Below, piece after piece: positions 1-9,957 of a stretch of DNA of 64,000 bases. The first letter of the stretch is position 1. Each line of letters begins with the position of its first letter. The stretch is from Alphaproteobacteria bacterium (GTDB lineage: Bacteria; Pseudomonadota; Alphaproteobacteria; Micropepsales; Micropepsaceae), in assembly GCA_016125165.1 (NCBI GenBank), contig WGMH01000001.1, positions 558,001 through 622,000 of the forward strand, written 5' to 3'. The notes beneath the pieces are model-generated. The model was not told where the DNA came from and made no database searches. It worked only from the letters and a program-made list of their open reading frames with translations. Position numbers and translations under genes: made by a program.

Positions 1-325
1 AGCGCAATGCAAACCATTTCTGCTTCTGGCCGCGATAACGTCCATGCAGGGCGACGCCCAGAAGGTGGTGGGGAAGATCGTAGGTCAGCCAATCGGGATG
101 CTCGCGCAGAATCTCGGCATTGTTGGTGCCGATCTCTTCCTTCATTTCGCGCAGCGCGGCCTGTTCCGGCGTTTCGCCCTCATCGATGCCGCCTTGAGGC
201 ATCTGCCAGCCTTCCACCGTCTGCTCGATGCGGCGGCCGACAAACACGAGGCCCTCTGCATTGAACAGCATGACGCCCACGCATGGGCGATAGGGAAGAT
301 CTTCGTGACGAAGGCGCTGGCCCAT
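1..325 (-). CDS. rppH: RNA pyrophosphohydrolase RppH (Nudix), 3' end outside window
   Basis: Read from ATG at 325, the minus strand gives a Nudix hydrolase that runs off the left edge after about 108 codons. A Nudix box is visible at about residues 42-64 (GG...E, REMKEEIG), preceded by the WQMPQGG segment typical of RppH. The family removes pyrophosphate from the 5' end of triphosphorylated mRNA and so starts RNase E decay in the cytoplasm. It lies 17 bases downstream of the polysaccharide deacetylase gene, so it is the last visible gene of that operon. Membership of the RppH/NudH group rather than another Nudix group is inferred from the N-terminal [10 protein letters not shown]-type segment. 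Confidence 0.9.
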   Translation of the reverse strand, partial: MGQRLRHEDLPYRPCVGVMLFNAEGLVFVGRRIEQTVEGWQMPQGGIDEGETPEQAALREMKEEIGTNNAEILREHPDWLTYDLPHHLLGVALHGRYRGQKQKWFALR

Positions 326-342
326 GTGTCTCGCTAACCGCT

Positions 343-1488
343 TCAGGGAGAAGGGGCAGCTATAATGGCCGAAACGGGAACCAGAACAAAGCCCCTGCCC
401 GCGAGGCCAGGCGCCCAGTTGGCAATGCGCTCGATTGTCACCGGATAGATGAAGGCGGACGCCGCCGCGCCATTGCTCGCGCGAGCGCGGGCTTCGAGTT
501 CGGACAGGCGATGATCGATTTCCAGCGCTGTCTGTATGGTGTCGATGATCACGCTGCTCGCCACAAAGGGCGCTTCGATCTGACGCGCAACATCCGGCGC
601 AGCGGAGCGGCTGGCAGAGCCTGAATCGAAGAACAACAATCCGCGACGCGAAAGAAATGTCATGACCGGCTGCAAGGCGTCGGCATTTGCCAGGAATCGA
701 CCCCCGAGAAGGTTGGTGACGCCGACATAGCCGGTGAAGCGGGTCATCGACCAGGTCAGCCGATTGATGTTCGAGTCCTCAGACGCTGTCGCGCGCAACG
801 TATGCGGTCCCGGATCGCTGTCCGGAAAATCGAAGGGCTCCATCGGCACTTCGAGAAGCACTTCATGGCCGCGCTTGCGTGCCTCTCCCACCCAGCGCTG
901 CACGTCGTTGGCGTAGGGCGCAAATGACAATGTCACTGCGGGTGGCAAGGCAACAATGGCTGCGGCCGTCGCCTTGGCGCTGATGCCCAGTCCACTGACG
1001 ACAATGGCGATGGGCGTGCGACCGCCCGTACTGAATGGCGGCGCATATGCCTTCAGGGGCGTGCGACCGTCATCGGCGATGCGCGGCAGCGGACCGTCCT
1101 TGGTCTGTTCGGTCAGCGATGGGTCGGCGATCAGCGCATTGCCCGCACGCACGGCCTGCGTCACCTGATCCGGCATGAGGTCTGGCGGCATGGCAGATTG
1201 ATCGGGGTGTTCCGCATCTGGCGCGAGTGGCTGCGGGCCCGCACCAATCAGATTGGTATCGGGATGAGCGTTGTGCTTCGCCTGCTTCTGCGCCGGCGAT
1301 TGAAGCCCCCGTATATCGAGCGTGAGAACGGGGTCGCCAGCGTGCGGATCACCCAGCACCGCGATTGCGGCGGCGCCCGCCAGGAGACCTGCCACCAGGA
1401 GTAGCCAGGCAAGCGCCAGCAGGCGGGCGAAACGGCGCAGCGCCGTGCCCGTTGGGGCTTCAGGATCGGCCAAAGCGGTTGCGGCCAT
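343..1488 (-). CDS. Divergent polysaccharide deacetylase family protein (YibQ-like)
   Basis: 381 residues. One membrane anchor lies at about residues 22-47, followed by a low-complexity linker and, from about residue 150, a divergent polysaccharide deacetylase domain containing the family stretch [17 protein letters not shown]. The usual metal-dependent NodB motifs are not obvious, as expected for this divergent group, whose substrate is unknown; a peptidoglycan or envelope role is inferred. It sits between ctpA and rppH, an order I recognise from many alphaproteobacteria. The ATG at 1488 lies downstream of a terminator-like hairpin that follows ctpA, so it may have its own promoter. Confidence 0.88.
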   Translation of the reverse strand: MAATALADPEAPTGTALRRFARLLALAWLLLVAGLLAGAAAIAVLGDPHAGDPVLTLDIRGLQSPAQKQAKHNAHPDTNLIGAGPQPLAPDAEHPDQSAMPPDLMPDQVTQAVRAGNALIADPSLTEQTKDGPLPRIADDGRTPLKAYAPPFSTGGRTPIAIVVSGLGISAKATAAAIVALPPAVTLSFAPYANDVQRWVGEARKRGHEVLLEVPMEPFDFPDSDPGPHTLRATASEDSNINRLTWSMTRFTGYVGVTNLLGGRFLANADALQPVMTFLSRRGLLFFDSGSASRSAAPDVARQIEAPFVASSVIIDTIQTALEIDHRLSELEARARASNGAAASAFIYPVTIERIANWAPGLAGRGFVLVPVSAIIAAPSP

Positions 1489-1550
1489 GACACTACATAG
1501 CGCAAGCCATGGTTACAGCTGGGTTAATTCGACCGCGGCAGTACGCTGAA

Positions 1551-1582
1551 AATGCAAAGGGCCGCCCCTTTCGGAGCGGCCC
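1551..1582 (-). terminator. Rho-independent terminator after ctpA
   Basis: On the minus strand a 10-base-pair GC stem (one mismatch, GAAA-type loop; arms 1559-1568 and 1573-1582) is followed by TTTGCATTTT. It lies 22 bases past the ctpA stop and separates gpmA-envC-ctpA from the deacetylase-rppH pair, possibly as an attenuator rather than a full stop. Confidence 0.7.
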
Positions 1583-1604
1583 CGCATGCAGAGGTATGGC
1601 GGTC

Positions 1605-2918
1605 TTACTGCGCCTTCACCGGCGTGGTGATGGAGCTGACTGTCATCTTGCCGCGCAGCAGATCAAGCGCATAGGCAAGCTGGAAGTCGTCATATTTTTT
1701 GTTTGGCGCCGGACGAATGATCTTGTCGCCGCCCTTGCGCGGGTTGGCTTCCGCGGACAGATGGCCCGGCAGATCCGCTTCGCTCGGACGCGCCAGCTTC
1801 GGCGGATCGTCCTCTTCGGCGCCCTGTGCCACGGCAACATCCGGCACGATGCCCGTCGCCTGGATCGAATGGCCTGACGGCGTGAAATAGCGCGCCGTGG
1901 TCAGGCGAAGCGCACCGCCGCCATCACCCAACGGGATAATGGTCTGCACCGAGCCCTTGCCGAAGCTGGTCATGCCGACGATCTTCGCGCGCTTCCAGTC
2001 CTGCAACGCGCCCGCCACGATTTCCGAGGCCGACGCCGTGCCGCCGTTCACCAGAACGATGACCGGCTTGCCATCCGTAATATCGCCCGGGCGTGCGTTG
2101 TAACGCTCGGTGTCTTCAGGACGGCGACCACGCGTGGACACCACTTCCTTGGAGCCATCGATGAAATCATCCGACACGGCAATCGCCTGGTCGAGCAGAC
2201 CGCCCGGATTATTGCGCATGTCGAGGATATAGCCTTTGAGGCCCGGACCAATCTTGTTTTTCAGATCACGCACGGCCTTTTGAATGCCACTGTCGGTGCG
2301 TTCGGTGAACGAGGTGACGCGGATGTAGCCGACATCGCCTTCCGGATGCCAGCGCACACTTTCCACCTTCACCACTGCACGCTGAAGCGTGACATCGAAG
2401 GGCTTTTTCTCGCCCGTGCGCAGGATGGTAAGCGTCACCTTGGAACCCGGCTTGCCGCGCATCTTGTCGATGGCTTCGTTGAGACCGAGACCCTGAATAG
2501 GCGTGCCGTCGATGGCGGCGATGAAGTCTCCGGTTTTCAGTCCGGCACGCGCTGCAGGCGTGTCGTCGATCGGCGAAACGACCTTTACAAGGCCGTCTTC
2601 CATCGTCACTTCAATGCCAAGGCCGCCAAATTCACCCTTGGTCTGAATCTGCATGTCCGAAAAGGCCTTCGGATCCATGTAGCTGGAGTGCGGATCAAGC
2701 GAGGCGACCATGCCTTCGATTGCATCACCAATCAGTTCCTGATCGTCGACCGGGCGCACATAGTTACGGCGCACCTGCTCGAAAGCCTCGCTGAAGAGAT
2801 CAAATTGACGATAGGCCGTCATATTGTTTGCGCCATGGGCGGCCGGAAACAGCATGAGCGCCGCTGCAAAGCCCGCCACCATACCGCTGCCCACAAACGC
2901 GAACTTGTTGATATTCAT
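1605..2918 (-). CDS. ctpA: Carboxy-terminal processing peptidase CtpA (S41 family)
   Basis: 437 residues: an N-terminal signal or membrane anchor (about 7-29), a PDZ domain (about 95-175) and a C-terminal S41 serine peptidase domain. The catalytic dyad is visible as Ser296 in GGTASASEI and Lys321 in SFGKGSVQ, 25 residues apart as in Tsp/CtpA. The family cuts C-terminal tails of periplasmic proteins and controls peptidoglycan hydrolases. It overlaps the envC gene by four bases (ATGA), so the two are translationally coupled. This suits a functional pair, since EnvC-type factors activate amidases while CtpA-type proteases limit wall enzymes. Confidence 0.95.
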   Translation of the reverse strand: MNINKFAFVGSGMVAGFAAALMLFPAAHGANNMTAYRQFDLFSEAFEQVRRNYVRPVDDQELIGDAIEGMVASLDPHSSYMDPKAFSDMQIQTKGEFGGLGIEVTMEDGLVKVVSPIDDTPAARAGLKTGDFIAAIDGTPIQGLGLNEAIDKMRGKPGSKVTLTILRTGEKKPFDVTLQRAVVKVESVRWHPEGDVGYIRVTSFTERTDSGIQKAVRDLKNKIGPGLKGYILDMRNNPGGLLDQAIAVSDDFIDGSKEVVSTRGRRPEDTERYNARPGDITDGKPVIVLVNGGTASASEIVAGALQDWKRAKIVGMTSFGKGSVQTIIPLGDGGGALRLTTARYFTPSGHSIQATGIVPDVAVAQGAEEDDPPKLARPSEADLPGHLSAEANPRKGGDKIIRPAPNKKYDDFQLAYALDLLRGKMTVSSITTPVKAQ

Positions 2919-4222
2919 GATCTCTTCGCTTTCCTAAGATCGACTTCCAGCCATGGCGCGGGATTGATCCCTTTGCCGCCTTTTCTGAGTTCGAAGTAAA
3001 GCCTCGAACCTTGTCCGTTCTGAGGCATCGTGCCAACGGGTTCTCCCGCCAGCAATTGATCGCCGGGGCGCACCCCCACGCGGCCCAATCCCGCCAGAAC
3101 GAGATCGTAGCCATCGGCCATTTCCAAGATCAATACTTGCCCCGCCTTATGGTAAGGACCGGCAAACAGCACCTGTGAATCCGCCGGGGCAACCACATGG
3201 GAACCCGCCGTTGCGAAGAAGCTCAGGCCGGGCGCTGCCGCCCCGCCAATACCCTCCAGACCGCCGGCAACTGTCTTTCCCATCACCGGACGTAATAGCG
3301 CGCCGGGCCTTAAGGTTTCGCTGCCATTTGCCGGTCCGACAAACACCATTTCCTGTCCCGCGGGTGCCGAACGCAGCGCCGCAACCTTGGCCAAAAGGAC
3401 TTCAAGATCCGCAGCCTTGTCGGCTGCCTGATCGAGCTCTGCCTGAAGGCTTTCGTATTTGTCGGACGCATCGCTCGCTTGCGCCTGACGGATCGCAAGA
3501 AGTTGATCAAGTTCGTGAACAGCCCCGCCAAGGTTGCGGGAATTTTCAATGGCCTCCGCCCGCCTTCTGGCGAGGGCGACGCGCGTCGCTTTCAGGGTCT
3601 CGATCCGCCGGGCCAGCGCCGCAGCCGCGCCATAGATGCGCGGAAGCGATGCTCCCAAAAGCATGGCGCCACGCGCTGCGCCAAGTGCGTCGTCGGTCTT
3701 CAGCGCGATCACGGGCGGCATGTCATGCTGCAGGCGTTGCAGCACCGCCAGCAGCTGACCGACCGCAACGCGATCGCGGTCGAAATCCGCAGCCAGAATT
3801 TTCTCCTCCCGCGCAAGGCGGGAGACCTGCAAGGCCAGATCGACTTTCTGCTGCTCCAGGAACTGAACACGCTGCACGGTGGTAATCAATCTGGCGCGCA
3901 GTTTCTCAGCCTCAGACTTCAGGCGGTCGCTTGTTTGATGCGCGTCCTGAACGATGGGTCTTGTGCGCTCAATCTGGGTTTTGAGTGACTGATACTGATC
4001 CTGCGGCGATGGCATCTTCACCGCGTCGGACAACGGCACGGCATGAGACATGTCCACCACGCCATCGTCACCTGTCTTGCCTGAGGGCCCACCCGGTGCC
4101 GCGGTCTGCGCTGGCGTGCTTTTTACCGGGCGCGGCTTCGGAGCGGGCACATTTTCCCTGGCCGCGGCGGCGCCTGCCGCACAAACCACGATGGCCAGAA
4201 GTGGATATATTGCCCGTTTCAC
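2915..4222 (-). CDS. envC: Murein hydrolase activator EnvC-like (degenerate LytM domain)
   Basis: 435 residues with a GTG start overlapping the gpmA stop (GTGA). There is a signal peptide (about 1-21), a long coiled coil (about 72-280) and a C-terminal LytM/M23 domain (about 325-430). The M23 zinc ligands are lost: where active enzymes have HxH this protein ends in YFELRKGGK. It therefore fits the non-catalytic EnvC type, which activates cell-division amidases in the periplasm, rather than an endopeptidase. Neighbours are gpmA upstream and ctpA downstream on the same transcript. Confidence 0.9.
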   Translation of the reverse strand: MKRAIYPLLAIVVCAAGAAAARENVPAPKPRPVKSTPAQTAAPGGPSGKTGDDGVVDMSHAVPLSDAVKMPSPQDQYQSLKTQIERTRPIVQDAHQTSDRLKSEAEKLRARLITTVQRVQFLEQQKVDLALQVSRLAREEKILAADFDRDRVAVGQLLAVLQRLQHDMPPVIALKTDDALGAARGAMLLGASLPRIYGAAAALARRIETLKATRVALARRRAEAIENSRNLGGAVHELDQLLAIRQAQASDASDKYESLQAELDQAADKAADLEVLLAKVAALRSAPAGQEMVFVGPANGSETLRPGALLRPVMGKTVAGGLEGIGGAAAPGLSFFATAGSHVVAPADSQVLFAGPYHKAGQVLILEMADGYDLVLAGLGRVGVRPGDQLLAGEPVGTMPQNGQGSRLYFELRKGGKGINPAPWLEVDLRKAKRS

Positions 4223-4980
4223 GCCTTTTTCGTCTGGTTCTTCACCGCTGCGATTTTCTTTGCCAACTCTTCCTGATCGCCCAAATAGAACGTGTCATCG
4301 CTAAGCAGCGACGCATTCAGCCGATAGGCTTTCGGGACACCCGTGGGAATGTTGATGCCGACGATTTCATCATCGCTCACCCCTTCCAGATGCTTGAGCA
4401 GCGCACGCAGAGAATTGCCATGGGCGGCGACGAGCACCCTCTTTCCAGACTTGAGATCGGGCGCGATGGCGCTTTCCCAATAGGGCATGACCCGCGCCAG
4501 AACCATTTTGAGGCTTTCGCCCACCGGCAGCAGCTTGGCGTCGATACCGGCGTAACGTGGATCTCTTGCGGGATGATCCGGCGATTCCACGGACAGAGGC
4601 GGTGGCGGCGTTGCGAAGGACCGCCGCCATTCCAGGACCTGATCCTCGCCAAATTCCTGAACGGCCTCGGCCTTGTTCTGCCCTTGCAGCCGTCCATAGT
4701 GCCGCTCGTTCAGATGCCAGTTCTTGACGACAGGAATCCACATCCGGTCCATCGCCTCCAGCGCCAGCCATAAGGTCTTGATCGCGCGGCTTTGCAGCGA
4801 GGTATAGGCAACATCCGGCTTGAACCCGCCCTCACCCATCAACCGTCCGCCTTCGCGCGCTTCAGCCTCGCCTTGGGAGGTCAGGCGAACATCCCGCCAG
4901 CCCGTAAAAAGGTTGAGTTTGTTCCATTCGCTCTCGCCATGTCGCAGGAGGACAAGCTGGCAATCCTTGAGGTCGGTCAC
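4219..4980 (-). CDS. gpmA: 2,3-bisphosphoglycerate-dependent phosphoglycerate mutase
   Basis: 253 residues from a GTG at 4980, which gives the family-typical start [20 protein letters not shown] longer frame would need a TTG at 5019 and adds residues unlike the family. His14 in RHGE is the phosphorylated histidine, and [16 protein letters not shown] near the end carries the second catalytic His. The enzyme interconverts 3- and 2-phosphoglycerate in the cytoplasm. It is the first gene of the envC-ctpA operon. Confidence 0.93.
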   Translation of the reverse strand: MTDLKDCQLVLLRHGESEWNKLNLFTGWRDVRLTSQGEAEAREGGRLMGEGGFKPDVAYTSLQSRAIKTLWLALEAMDRMWIPVVKNWHLNERHYGRLQGQNKAEAVQEFGEDQVLEWRRSFATPPPPLSVESPDHPARDPRYAGIDAKLLPVGESLKMVLARVMPYWESAIAPDLKSGKRVLVAAHGNSLRALLKHLEGVSDDEIVGINIPTGVPKAYRLNASLLSDDTFYLGDQEELAKKIAAVKNQTKKA

Positions 4981-5140
4981 GCTGGTTCCGGATCGGTTAA
5001 GGGTTCGCGAAGCGGCCAAAATAGGAATCGGGGGCGGCGCTGTCCATGTGCGCCAATGCTGCCGGGAAATATATGCCGGGTGGCCAAGGCTACCATGGCG
5101 CTCGTAGATTAAGCGTATGATTTATCAGTAATTTTTCTAT

Positions 5141-5175
5141 CGTTCGGGCGGCACGGAATTGGCAAGGGCTTCGGC
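5141..5175 (+). promoter_or_regulatory. Sigma-54-type promoter for flgI operon
   Basis: CGGCACGGAATTGGCA has GG at 5150-5151, ten bases, then GC at 5162-5163, which is the sigma-54 spacing. The -24 half is perfect (GGCACG); the -12 half is TGGC instead of TTGC. Predicted start of transcription is near 5175, 28 bases before the flgI ATG. Two TGCCGGG half-sites lie upstream at 5060-5066 and 5074-5080. Confidence 0.6.
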
Positions 5176-5202
5176 GGATCAACAGCAGAACGCGCCGGAA
5201 CC

Positions 5203-6330
5203 ATGTCTGTCACACTATATAAGCGTCTCCTCGCCCTTGTCTGTGCCGCACTGGTCGCGGCCCTGCCCGCGCAGGCCTACGCCTTCTCGCGGGTCAAGGA
5301 CCTCGTGGACGTTGAGGGCATTCGCGACAACATGCTCGTTGGTTATGGCCTGATCGTGGGCCTGAACGGCACCGGCGACTCCCTGCGCAATGCCCCGTTC
5401 ACCCAGCAGAGCATCCAGACCATGCTGGAGCGCCTGGGCGTAAACACGCGTGGCGAGACGATGCAGACCAAAAACGTGGCTGCCGTCATGGTGACCGCAA
5501 GTCTGCACGCCTTCGCAGGACAGGGTACGCGCATCGACGTTTCGGTGAGCGCGCTCGGCGATGCAAAAAGCCTTCAGGGCGGTACGCTGCTCGTGACGCC
5601 GCTCTTCGGTGCCGACGGCAACATCTATGCGCTGGCGCAGGGACCCGTGGCGGTGGGCGGCTTCTCGGCGCAAGGCCAGGGCGCCAGCGTGACACGCGGC
5701 GTTCCCACATCCGGACGAATTGCCAATGGCGCGATCGTGGAACGTGAGATCGAAAACAATCTTGCCGCCGCCAACAATCTGAAGCTCTCGCTGCGAAATC
5801 CGGATCTGACGACGGCATCGCGTATCGCTGACGCGGTAAACCGCTTTATCGGCGGAAACATTGCCGTGACCAAGGATCCCTCCACCGTGAGCCTGTCGAT
5901 TCCCGCGTCCTATCCCAAGGGCGTGGTGGGGCTTCTGGCCGATGTCGAGCAACTCAAGATCGATCCGGACGATGTGGCAAAGGTGGTGATCGACGAGCAA
6001 TCGGGTGTCATCGTGATGGGGTCGGATGTGCGCATCTCCACAGTCGCCATCGCGCAGGGCAATTTGACCATCCGTGTCGAGGAAACGCCGCAGGTGAGCC
6101 AGCCCACGCCGTTCTCACAGACCGGAACCACGCAGGTCGTGCCGCGCACCAACATCCAGATCGACGATTCGAAGGGCAACAAAATGGCGGTGCTGCAATC
6201 CGGAGTCTCGCTGCAAAAGCTGGTCGATGGCCTGAATGCATTGGGCGTGGGCCCGCGCGACATCATCTCGATCCTGCAGGCAATCAAGGCCGCCGGCGCG
6301 CTTCAGGCCGAGATCGAGGTCATCGGATGA
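5203..6330 (+). CDS. flgI: Flagellar P-ring protein FlgI
   Basis: 375 residues, the usual FlgI length. A Sec signal peptide (about 1-27, ending AQAYAF) is followed by SRVKDLVDVEGIRDN and GYGLIVGLNGTGDS, hallmark FlgI segments. FlgI forms the periplasmic ring that carries the flagellar rod through the peptidoglycan. The gene opens the flgI-rod-binding-flbY operon, with stop and start overlapping by four bases at the next gene (ATGA at 6327). A sigma-54-type promoter precedes it, in keeping with control of late basal-body genes in Caulobacter-like bacteria. Confidence 0.97.
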   Translation: MSVTLYKRLLALVCAALVAALPAQAYAFSRVKDLVDVEGIRDNMLVGYGLIVGLNGTGDSLRNAPFTQQSIQTMLERLGVNTRGETMQTKNVAAVMVTASLHAFAGQGTRIDVSVSALGDAKSLQGGTLLVTPLFGADGNIYALAQGPVAVGGFSAQGQGASVTRGVPTSGRIANGAIVEREIENNLAAANNLKLSLRNPDLTTASRIADAVNRFIGGNIAVTKDPSTVSLSIPASYPKGVVGLLADVEQLKIDPDDVAKVVIDEQSGVIVMGSDVRISTVAIAQGNLTIRVEETPQVSQPTPFSQTGTTQVVPRTNIQIDDSKGNKMAVLQSGVSLQKLVDGLNALGVGPRDIISILQAIKAAGALQAEIEVIG

Positions 6331-6647
6331 GCGCGCTCGCAGCACCCGTTCAGACCGCAACGACCGCGCTTGAAAACAGCGCGATCAAAACCCCCGCGCA
6401 GACGGCGAATGCCGCGGCCGCGAAGAAGGCTGCCAAGGAATTCGAATCCGTCTTCATCAGCCAGTTCGTGGGCGCGATGTTCGAAGGAATCTCTACCGAC
6501 GGACCCTTTGGAGGCGGGCAGGGCGAGGCCATGTTTCGCTCGCTGATGCTGGATCAATACGGCAAACAGATTTCCGATCGCGGCGGCTTCGGTCTCTCAG
6601 ATTCGATTACAAAGGCCCTGCTCAAACATCAGGAAACCAGCGCATGA
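6327..6647 (+). CDS. Rod-binding protein (FlgJ N-terminal domain type, CheL-like)
   Basis: 106 residues containing only the rod-binding domain of FlgJ (AKEFESVFISQFVGAMFEGI, then FGGGQGEAMFRSLMLDQYG). The muramidase domain found in enterobacterial FlgJ is absent, as is usual in alphaproteobacteria, where a separate lytic enzyme supplies that activity. The domain acts as a scaffold or cap for rod assembly in the periplasm. It overlaps flgI by four bases and flbY by four bases, so the three are translated together. The equivalent Caulobacter gene is called cheL. Confidence 0.9.
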   Translation: MSALAAPVQTATTALENSAIKTPAQTANAAAAKKAAKEFESVFISQFVGAMFEGISTDGPFGGGQGEAMFRSLMLDQYGKQISDRGGFGLSDSITKALLKHQETSA

Positions 6648-7069
6648 CGCAGGAATTGCAGCAGAAGGCCACGCGGATCATCGCGCTTGGCGACCGGCTA
6701 GCCGATTGCATCGCGGCCGATCTGGAAAGCCTTTCCGCTGGCCGCCCGCGCGAGATGCGTTCGCTCGAACCGGAATCGCAACAGCTCACACTGCTCTACA
6801 GCCGCGAGGCCAAATCACTGGCGCCAGATCAGGTCAAGGCGCTTCCCGCCGACTTGCGCAAGAAGCTCCAGGATTCCACGAGGCGCCTCCAGGACCTTCT
6901 GGCAAAACATGCGCGCATGCTGACGCGCGTGCGCCATGCCTCGGAAGGCATCATTCGCACTGTCGCTGATGAAGTGGAACGCCGCCGCAACAGAGCACGG
7001 CCCTACGGAGCCAAGCTCGATGGCACGCCCAAGTCGAGCGGCGCAATGCTGGTCAACTGCGCGGTATGA
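6644..7069 (+). CDS. flbY: Flagellar protein FlbY (FlgN-like)
   Basis: 141 residues, almost entirely helical, with repeated Leu/Arg-rich segments. There is no signal peptide or membrane segment. Position directly after flgI and the rod-binding gene, together with helical character and size, matches FlbY of Caulobacter, which resembles FlgN-type export chaperones. The exact client in this organism is not evident. The gene ends 27 bases before the stop of the convergent FlaEY-like gene, with no clear terminator between them. Confidence 0.72.
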   Translation: MTQELQQKATRIIALGDRLADCIAADLESLSAGRPREMRSLEPESQQLTLLYSREAKSLAPDQVKALPADLRKKLQDSTRRLQDLLAKHARMLTRVRHASEGIIRTVADEVERRRNRARPYGAKLDGTPKSSGAMLVNCAV

Positions 7070-7096
7070 TGTAGCACATCTTTCGAGTGCGAGCGT

Positions 7097-9835
7097 TCAA
7101 AACAATCCCAGCGTCGATGACGTCGACGATCCACCCGAAGAATTGAGGGACGACAGTGCGCTGAGCGCTGTGGAATAGCTCGCAATCTGCTGGGTGAGAT
7201 ACGCGGGCGCGGTACCGGAATTGTTCGTGCCTTTGGCGGCGACAGCTTCCGGGGCGTTCGTGGTGCGGTAGACATCGCGGATTTTCTGAAGGACTGTCAA
7301 AAGATTGGCGCGCGCCGATCCGGCCGTGGTCGTGACGGCGATGGACAGTTTGTTCGAAAGCCCCAGCCCGAAAGTCTGCGATGCGGAATCTTCGCTCGTG
7401 GTAGCGGGGGAGCCGTCGGCATTGGCTTGAGCGATAATGCCAGCATCGATACCAAGGCGTGAGAGCGCATCAAAACCATCGGCGCCGGCCACTAGTGTCG
7501 CGCTAACGCCCGGGTTGACCTCGATTTTCAGCGTCTTGCCACCACCACCATAAACAACCGTGGCCTTACCTTTGCCAATGAGAGCGGTGTTGATCTTTGT
7601 CTTCAGGCTCGAAAGCGTTTCGCCTTCCGCAATCGTGACTTTTGCAGTGTATTTTCCTGTTCCATTGAACTGAATCGAGAACGTATCCCCGGCACGCAGC
7701 GTGGTGTTTTGCGTCAGGCTGACCGATTGATCGACGGAAATATCGCCGCGCGGAAGGCCAAGTGCATCAAGCACACTGGAACCGTTGGGATCGATGGCAA
7801 GAGAGGCGCCAGTGGATTGCCCGCTCGCGCCGCCATATTGCTTTGTCCATGCCACGGTGCCGTCGCTATGGAGCGCCGAAACGAAGAGATTGCTGGTATT
7901 GTCGACAGTCCGGGTTTGGCCATCGAAGGTGCCGTAAGTCGAACCGGTGAGGTAGACTGTACCATCGGAGCCGATGGTCAAACCGTTGCCGCTGTCCTTG
8001 CCCGCTGTTCCGACATAGGTGACCGTGTCCGCGGTGACAGAGACGCCCGCATCGCTCAGATGCATGACAAAGCTGTCGAGGCTGCCCGAGTTTGCGACTG
8101 CGACGCTGGCTTCACCACCCGCATCCAGCGAATCGTTTCGACTTGTTCCGGCGACGTAGATATCGCTGCCTTTGATTGCGATCGCGCCGATTGATCCGTT
8201 GACCTGCAGATCCCCCAGATCTTTCTGCCACACCGCATCGGATGTAACGTCGCCATTGGCATATTTCGAGACGATGGCATGTCCATCCTGCACGCTGGCG
8301 ACATAGAGGCTGCCATCGTCGCCCACCGTCATGGCGGATACTTGATCAGCGCCTGCCGTGCCGAACTGGTTTTCCGAGACAATCGCACCCTTGCTGTCGA
8401 GCTTGGCGATATAGGCGTCGGCCTCACCGACTTTCGCTTGACCCGAACCGATGACGCCGGTGACCGTGCCGCCGAGATAGACATTGCCGCTGGCATCGAC
8501 ACTGACGGCATAGGCCGCATTTTCAGCCAGCGTGGGTAGTTGCTTCACCCATTTTTGCGAGCCGTCTGACCCATACTTCGCGACAAAGCTGTCATTGTTG
8601 CCATCGGCGATAGCGGTCGTGGTGAGCTTGGATGTCGTTGAGCCGGCGACGACGACGCCGCCAGAAGGATCCAGGGCCATCGCGTAGCCATCCGCCGTCG
8701 AAGCACTTCCCAGCAGCTGCTGCCATTCGAGATTGCCGGCGGAATCATACTTTGTCAGGTAGACATCCTGATCGCCCTGATTGTACTGGTTTTTGAAATC
8801 GCCCGTGGCGTTACCCAGTACATAGACGTTGCCTTGCGCATCCACCACGGTGGATGAACCCGTCGTATTTCCGGATGTCGGCGTGACTGTTTTGCTGATG
8901 ACGCTGGTGGGATCATTGTCGAGATTGGTGAGCTTGATCAGACGTCCCTGCTGATCAGGCTCAACATCATCGGTGCCGCTGGCAGAGCCGCTTGAACCCA
9001 CAACATAGAGCGCGGCCTTGGCGCTCGCCGACGACAGATTCAGGGATTCGCCTCCGCCGGCCTGAATGCTGATTCCCCATTTGGCATTGTCGGGATCATT
9101 GATCGAACCACCTGTCAGAACACGGCGGAAGCGGGTTGAGAACCCCTGATCGGAAAGCTGCTGGTTGACGTAGCTGACAACCTTGTCGAGGGTGATATCG
9201 CCCTCAATCTGCGAAAGATCGATGTCCACATCGGTTTTCGTGCCACCCTTGGTCACCGATACCGTGAAGCTGTCCGTGGCGCTGACATTCGGTAGCGCAC
9301 TGAGTACAGCATCGCCCTTGGCGAGGGTAGAGCCCGTGTAATTCGTCTGCACCAGCGGTATGGAAATGCTGGCCGTGACGGAGGACGCGGGCTCCTTTGG
9401 CTGCAATGTGAAGTTGTTGAATGTCGTTGAGGATATGAAGTTCCGAAGTTCAGCAAGTCCAGCCTGAAAGCGTGTATCGAAGCCCGTGAGCTGACCAGAC
9501 GTCATGCCATCACGCTTGGACATGCTTGCCATGTACGCGAGCGTGTTCACCGCCTGATAGAGCGCAAATAGCTTCTGATTGTCCTGCTTGAGCTTGTCGG
9601 TATCTGTGCCGGCATGCGTCGGGACATTCGAGAGATCGAAGATGCTCGACGCGGACAACACTTGCGCGTCATGTGATTCCTGCGAAATCTTGGTTGTGTC
9701 GGACCATGGCGGTGTCGAATTGTCAGACACCGTGGATGCTGACGATGACGATGTGGTGCGCGAAAGCGACGCCGTCTGCTTGGCGCTGTAGTAGCTCAGC
9801 AGTGTCGAGCTATCGAAGCCCGAAATCGTCGTCAT
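7097..9835 (-). CDS. FlaEY-like flagellar protein with SBBP beta-propeller
   Basis: 912 residues from ATG at 9835; a GTG at 9850 is also possible. About residues 1-145 are helical and Ser/Thr-rich (SGFDSSTLLSYYSAKQ). About 160-270 and 700-800 look like flagellin hook IN-type domains (SFTVSVTKGG...; TFSIQFNGTGKYTAKVTI). In between (about 290-690) are many SBBP-type blades of the form G-N-V-Y-V-G-G-x-T and DSFVAKYGSDG. The C-terminus is helical again (AYLTQQIASYSTALSALS). The best match I know is the Caulobacter regulatory protein FlaEY, reported to affect flagellin gene expression, but this layout looks structural. Function is inferred from context. Confidence 0.65.
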   Translation of the reverse strand: MTTISGFDSSTLLSYYSAKQTASLSRTTSSSSASTVSDNSTPPWSDTTKISQESHDAQVLSASSIFDLSNVPTHAGTDTDKLKQDNQKLFALYQAVNTLAYMASMSKRDGMTSGQLTGFDTRFQAGLAELRNFISSTTFNNFTLQPKEPASSVTASISIPLVQTNYTGSTLAKGDAVLSALPNVSATDSFTVSVTKGGTKTDVDIDLSQIEGDITLDKVVSYVNQQLSDQGFSTRFRRVLTGGSINDPDNAKWGISIQAGGGESLNLSSASAKAALYVVGSSGSASGTDDVEPDQQGRLIKLTNLDNDPTSVISKTVTPTSGNTTGSSTVVDAQGNVYVLGNATGDFKNQYNQGDQDVYLTKYDSAGNLEWQQLLGSASTADGYAMALDPSGGVVVAGSTTSKLTTTAIADGNNDSFVAKYGSDGSQKWVKQLPTLAENAAYAVSVDASGNVYLGGTVTGVIGSGQAKVGEADAYIAKLDSKGAIVSENQFGTAGADQVSAMTVGDDGSLYVASVQDGHAIVSKYANGDVTSDAVWQKDLGDLQVNGSIGAIAIKGSDIYVAGTSRNDSLDAGGEASVAVANSGSLDSFVMHLSDAGVSVTADTVTYVGTAGKDSGNGLTIGSDGTVYLTGSTYGTFDGQTRTVDNTSNLFVSALHSDGTVAWTKQYGGASGQSTGASLAIDPNGSSVLDALGLPRGDISVDQSVSLTQNTTLRAGDTFSIQFNGTGKYTAKVTIAEGETLSSLKTKINTALIGKGKATVVYGGGGKTLKIEVNPGVSATLVAGADGFDALSRLGIDAGIIAQANADGSPATTSEDSASQTFGLGLSNKLSIAVTTTAGSARANLLTVLQKIRDVYRTTNAPEAVAAKGTNNSGTAPAYLTQQIASYSTALSALSSLNSSGGSSTSSTLGLF

Positions 9836-9957
9836 GTCTTGCGCCGGCACAGGAAAACCATTGCGCCATAGTGCCTTGGCGCGATTAACGGGCTCCTAAC
9901 CCTCTCGCGGAGTCGTGCTTAACGCCGCCTTAATGCAATGCCTGCGACAAATGCACG

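Noticed and set aside
5060-5080. Two TGCCGGG repeats as a full palindromic activator site for flgI
   Set aside because: They are direct repeats, not the inverted GGCA-N5-TGCC pattern seen at the flagellins, so only half-sites are claimed.
9861-9876. Sigma-54-like GGCAC...GCAA upstream of the FlaEY-like gene
   Set aside because: Spacing between GG and GC is nine bases, one short of the fixed ten, so it is unlikely to work.
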